Assembly: GCA_964392345.1 (NCBI GenBank)
Contig: CAYMPQ010000042.1
Span: 1 to 15,267 of the forward strand
Length of the DNA: 15,267 bases
Source of the DNA: JAUVXY01 sp964392345
Lineage (GTDB): Bacteria > Actinomycetota > Humimicrobiia > Humimicrobiales > Humimicrobiaceae
Direction of reading: 5' to 3'
Below, in pieces: positions 13,096 through 15,267 of this stretch; position 1 is the first letter of the stretch; each line of letters opens with the position of its first letter. The translations under genes were made by a program, and so were the position numbers. The notes below the pieces were generated by a model. That model did no database searches, was not told the origin of the DNA, and saw only the letters and a program-made list of their open reading frames with translations.

Positions 13096-15183
13096 ATGCC
13101 TAGACAAGTTTCACTGAAAAATATAAGAAATATAGGAATTGCAGCTCATATTGATGCTGGCAAGACAACAACTACTGAGCGCATTCTCTATTATACTGGG
13201 AAGACTTATAAAATGGGCGAAGTGCATGATGGTGCGGCAGTTATGGATTGGATGATACAGGAGCAGGAAAGAGGCATAACCATAACTTCTGCTGCAACTA
13301 CATGTTTGTGGAAAGATAATAAAATTAACATTATTGACACGCCTGGACATGTTGACTTTACCGTAGAAGTTGAAAGGTCGCTGCGTGTGCTGGATGGACT
13401 TATTGGAATTTTTTGTGCAGTAGGGGGAGTGGAACCTCAATCTGAAACTGTGTGGAGGCAGGCTGATAAATACAATATTCCAAGAATTGCATTTGTAAAC
13501 AAAATGGACCGCAGCGGTGCTGACTTTTTTTATGTTGCAGATATGATTAAGAATAGGTTGAATATTAATCCGTTGCTGCTGCAAATACCAATTGGAAAGG
13601 AAGAAAGTTTTTCAGGTATTATTGATTTGATAAGTATGAGGGCGGTAAGTTATAAAGATGAGATGGGTATTAAATTTGAGTATGAAAGCATACCGGAACA
13701 GCTGAAACCTTCAGCTGACAAATATAGGCAAGAACTTATAGAAAATATTGCTAATTATGATGATGGTATTTTAAAAAAATATGTTGAAAATGAAGAAATA
13801 ACTGAAAATGAGCTCAAGGAAGCAGTTAGAAGAATAACATTGGAAGTAAAGGGAGTTCCTGTACTATGTGGAGCTGCATTTAAGAATAAGGGAATTCAAT
13901 TATTGCTGGATGCAGTGGTTGATTATTTACCTTCTCCTTTAGATGTCCCACAACCTTGTGGTACAAACCCCGAAACTGGTGAAACAGAGACAATGAAAGT
14001 TAGTGATGACGAGCTGCTCTCTGGGTTAGTATTTAAAATAACAACTGACCCGTTTGTTGGAAGGTTAAGCTATGTTAGAATTTATTCCGGGACCTTTGAA
14101 AAAGGTATGAAAGTAATTAATACTACTAATGGTAAAACCAGTAAAATAAGCAGGCTGCTTCAGATGCACGCTAATCACAGAGAAGAAAAAACAAAAGTGT
14201 ATTGCGGGGACATAGTAGCAGTAATAGGTTTGAGGGATATCAAAACCGGGGACACCATTTGTGATCCAAGAAAACCTATCAAGTACGAGTCTATTAGTTT
14301 CCCTGATCCTGTGCTTGCTGTTGCTATTGAGCCTAAGACAAAAGTGGATCAAGAAAAATTGGCTGCAGCTTTGAGTAAGCTGGCAGAAGAAGACCCAACA
14401 TTTAAAGTTAGCATTGATAGTGAAACAGGGCAAACCATCATATCAGGTATGGGAGAGCTCCATCTTGAAATTATTGTAGACAGACTTCTCAGAGAATTTG
14501 ATGTGGATGCTAATGTAGGACGTCCACAAGTGTCTTACAGGGAAACTATTACAAAAGATGCGCGAGTAGAGGGAAAATATATAAGACAATCAGGCGGAAG
14601 AGGTCAATACGGGCATGTTGTGGTTCGTTTTGAGCCAAATGAGTATGGCAAGGGATTTGAATTTCTTGACAAAACCAAAGGCGGTGCCATACCTAAAGAG
14701 TATATTAAATCCGTTGAAAAAGGAATTTTAGATGCCATGCAGAGCGGAGACCTTGCAGGATACCAGGTAGTAGATGTAAGAGCTATTTTATTGGATGGGT
14801 CATATCATGAGGTAGACTCTTCGGAACTGGCATTTAGGATTGCGGGTTCCAAAGCATTTAGGGAAGCTATGATGAAATGTTTTCCAATACTGCTTGAGCC
14901 AGTGATGGAGGTAGAAGTAGCAGTGCCGGAAGAATTTATGGGAGAAGTTATTGGCGATATTAATGCGAGAAGAGGAAAAATATTGTCGCTTTCATCAAGG
15001 AAAAATATAAAACTTGTTAAATCAGAAGTACCATTAGCTGTTATGTTTGGGTATGCTACTGATTTAAGGTCAAAAACACAAGGCAGAGCTACATTTACAA
15101 TGCAATTCAAGAAGTATGAGCCTGTGCCTGACAGTGTGGCAAATGAGATTATTGGGAAAGCAAAGGGAAAAGTAGCAGTATAA
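13096..15183 (+). CDS. fusA: Elongation factor G
   Basis: This 695-residue GTPase drives translocation of tRNA and mRNA and helps recycle ribosomes. The P-loop AHIDAGKT is at residues 17-24, DTPGH at 81-85 (H85 catalytic) and NKMD at 135-138, followed by the G' subdomain. Domain II starts near residue 305 and domain III includes SFPDPVLAVAIEPKT. The domain IV tip has SGGRGQYGH at 499-507, and domain V ends with the usual FKKYEPVPDSVANEII tail. The length is typical of canonical EF-G, and all GTPase motifs are intact. An AGGAG site lies at 13079-13083, somewhat distant from ATG 13096. It is the third gene of the str operon; tuf follows after 53 bases. Confidence 0.98.
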   Translation: MPRQVSLKNIRNIGIAAHIDAGKTTTTERILYYTGKTYKMGEVHDGAAVMDWMIQEQERGITITSAATTCLWKDNKINIIDTPGHVDFTVEVERSLRVLDGLIGIFCAVGGVEPQSETVWRQADKYNIPRIAFVNKMDRSGADFFYVADMIKNRLNINPLLLQIPIGKEESFSGIIDLISMRAVSYKDEMGIKFEYESIPEQLKPSADKYRQELIENIANYDDGILKKYVENEEITENELKEAVRRITLEVKGVPVLCGAAFKNKGIQLLLDAVVDYLPSPLDVPQPCGTNPETGETETMKVSDDELLSGLVFKITTDPFVGRLSYVRIYSGTFEKGMKVINTTNGKTSKISRLLQMHANHREEKTKVYCGDIVAVIGLRDIKTGDTICDPRKPIKYESISFPDPVLAVAIEPKTKVDQEKLAAALSKLAEEDPTFKVSIDSETGQTIISGMGELHLEIIVDRLLREFDVDANVGRPQVSYRETITKDARVEGKYIRQSGGRGQYGHVVVRFEPNEYGKGFEFLDKTKGGAIPKEYIKSVEKGILDAMQSGDLAGYQVVDVRAILLDGSYHEVDSSELAFRIAGSKAFREAMMKCFPILLEPVMEVEVAVPEEFMGEVIGDINARRGKILSLSSRKNIKLVKSEVPLAVMFGYATDLRSKTQGRATFTMQFKKYEPVPDSVANEIIGKAKGKVAV

Positions 15184-15236
15184 TTTTTTAAGATATACAT
15201 AACTAGCTAATTTTAAAAAAAAGAAAGGAAATTAAA

Positions 15237-15267
15237 ATGGCTAAACAAAAATTTGAGAGAACAAAAC
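15237..15267 (+). CDS. tuf: Elongation factor Tu, 5' end (partial, first 10 residues)
   Basis: ATG at 15237 opens MAKQKFERTK, the conserved N-terminus of EF-Tu, which normally continues into the PHVNIGTIGHVDHGKTT P-loop. The window ends one base into codon 11. AAAGGA at 15224-15229 is at good spacing. The position after fusA is the tufA position of the str operon. The 53-base spacer before it has no clear terminator or promoter, so it is probably cotranscribed with fusA. Together with the tuf 3' end at bases 1-39 it implies two tuf copies. Confidence 0.93.
   Translation, partial: MAKQKFERTK

Overview
The window is a bacterial transcription and translation supercluster, all on the + strand: the 3' end of one tuf gene, rpmG, tRNA-Trp(CCA), an unusual repeat array, secE, nusG, rplK, rplA, rplJ, rplL, rpoB, rpoC, rpsL, rpsG, fusA, and the first 31 bases of a second tuf gene. 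The DNA is A+T-rich, with AGA/AAA/ATA-rich codon use and Gram-positive-style Shine-Dalgarno sites. RpoB is short, without the large inserts of the E. coli protein. RpoC carries a charged helical insert near residues 140-245, followed by text that, from memory, most resembles actinobacterial RpoC. My best guess is an uncultured, low-GC, deep-branching member of the Actinomycetota or a neighbouring lineage. This is an inference, not a demonstrated placement.

Layout. Bases 1-39 encode the last 12 residues of EF-Tu. A promoter at about 57-85 leads into rpmG, whose stop codon shares two bases with the 5' end of tRNA-Trp. From the 3' half of that tRNA to just before secE (337-796) lies a tandem array of roughly 170-bp units. 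Each unit ends in an exact copy of the tRNA's 3' end and contains a conserved hairpin and a predicted three-way-junction fold. A 100-N assembly gap sits inside the first unit. SecE (preprotein translocase) and NusG follow as a pair. A promoter precedes rplK-rplA. An L10-type mRNA leader with a clear terminator and competing antiterminator lies before rplJ-rplL. A strong promoter and a leader with duplicated motifs precede rpoB-rpoC. Another promoter precedes the str operon rpsL-rpsG-fusA-tuf.

The genes work together as the core gene-expression machinery: RNA polymerase subunits beta and beta', elongation factor NusG, the ribosomal stalk base and stalk (L11, L10, L7/L12), L1, L33, S12, S7, and the factors EF-G and EF-Tu that act at the stalk. 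SecE links the cluster to protein export. The protein genes look intact and conventional, except for a 57-residue Lys/Glu-rich N-terminal extension on L7/L12. The least ordinary sequence is the tRNA-Trp-derived repeat array. The gene order with tuf at both edges implies two tuf copies about 15 kb apart.
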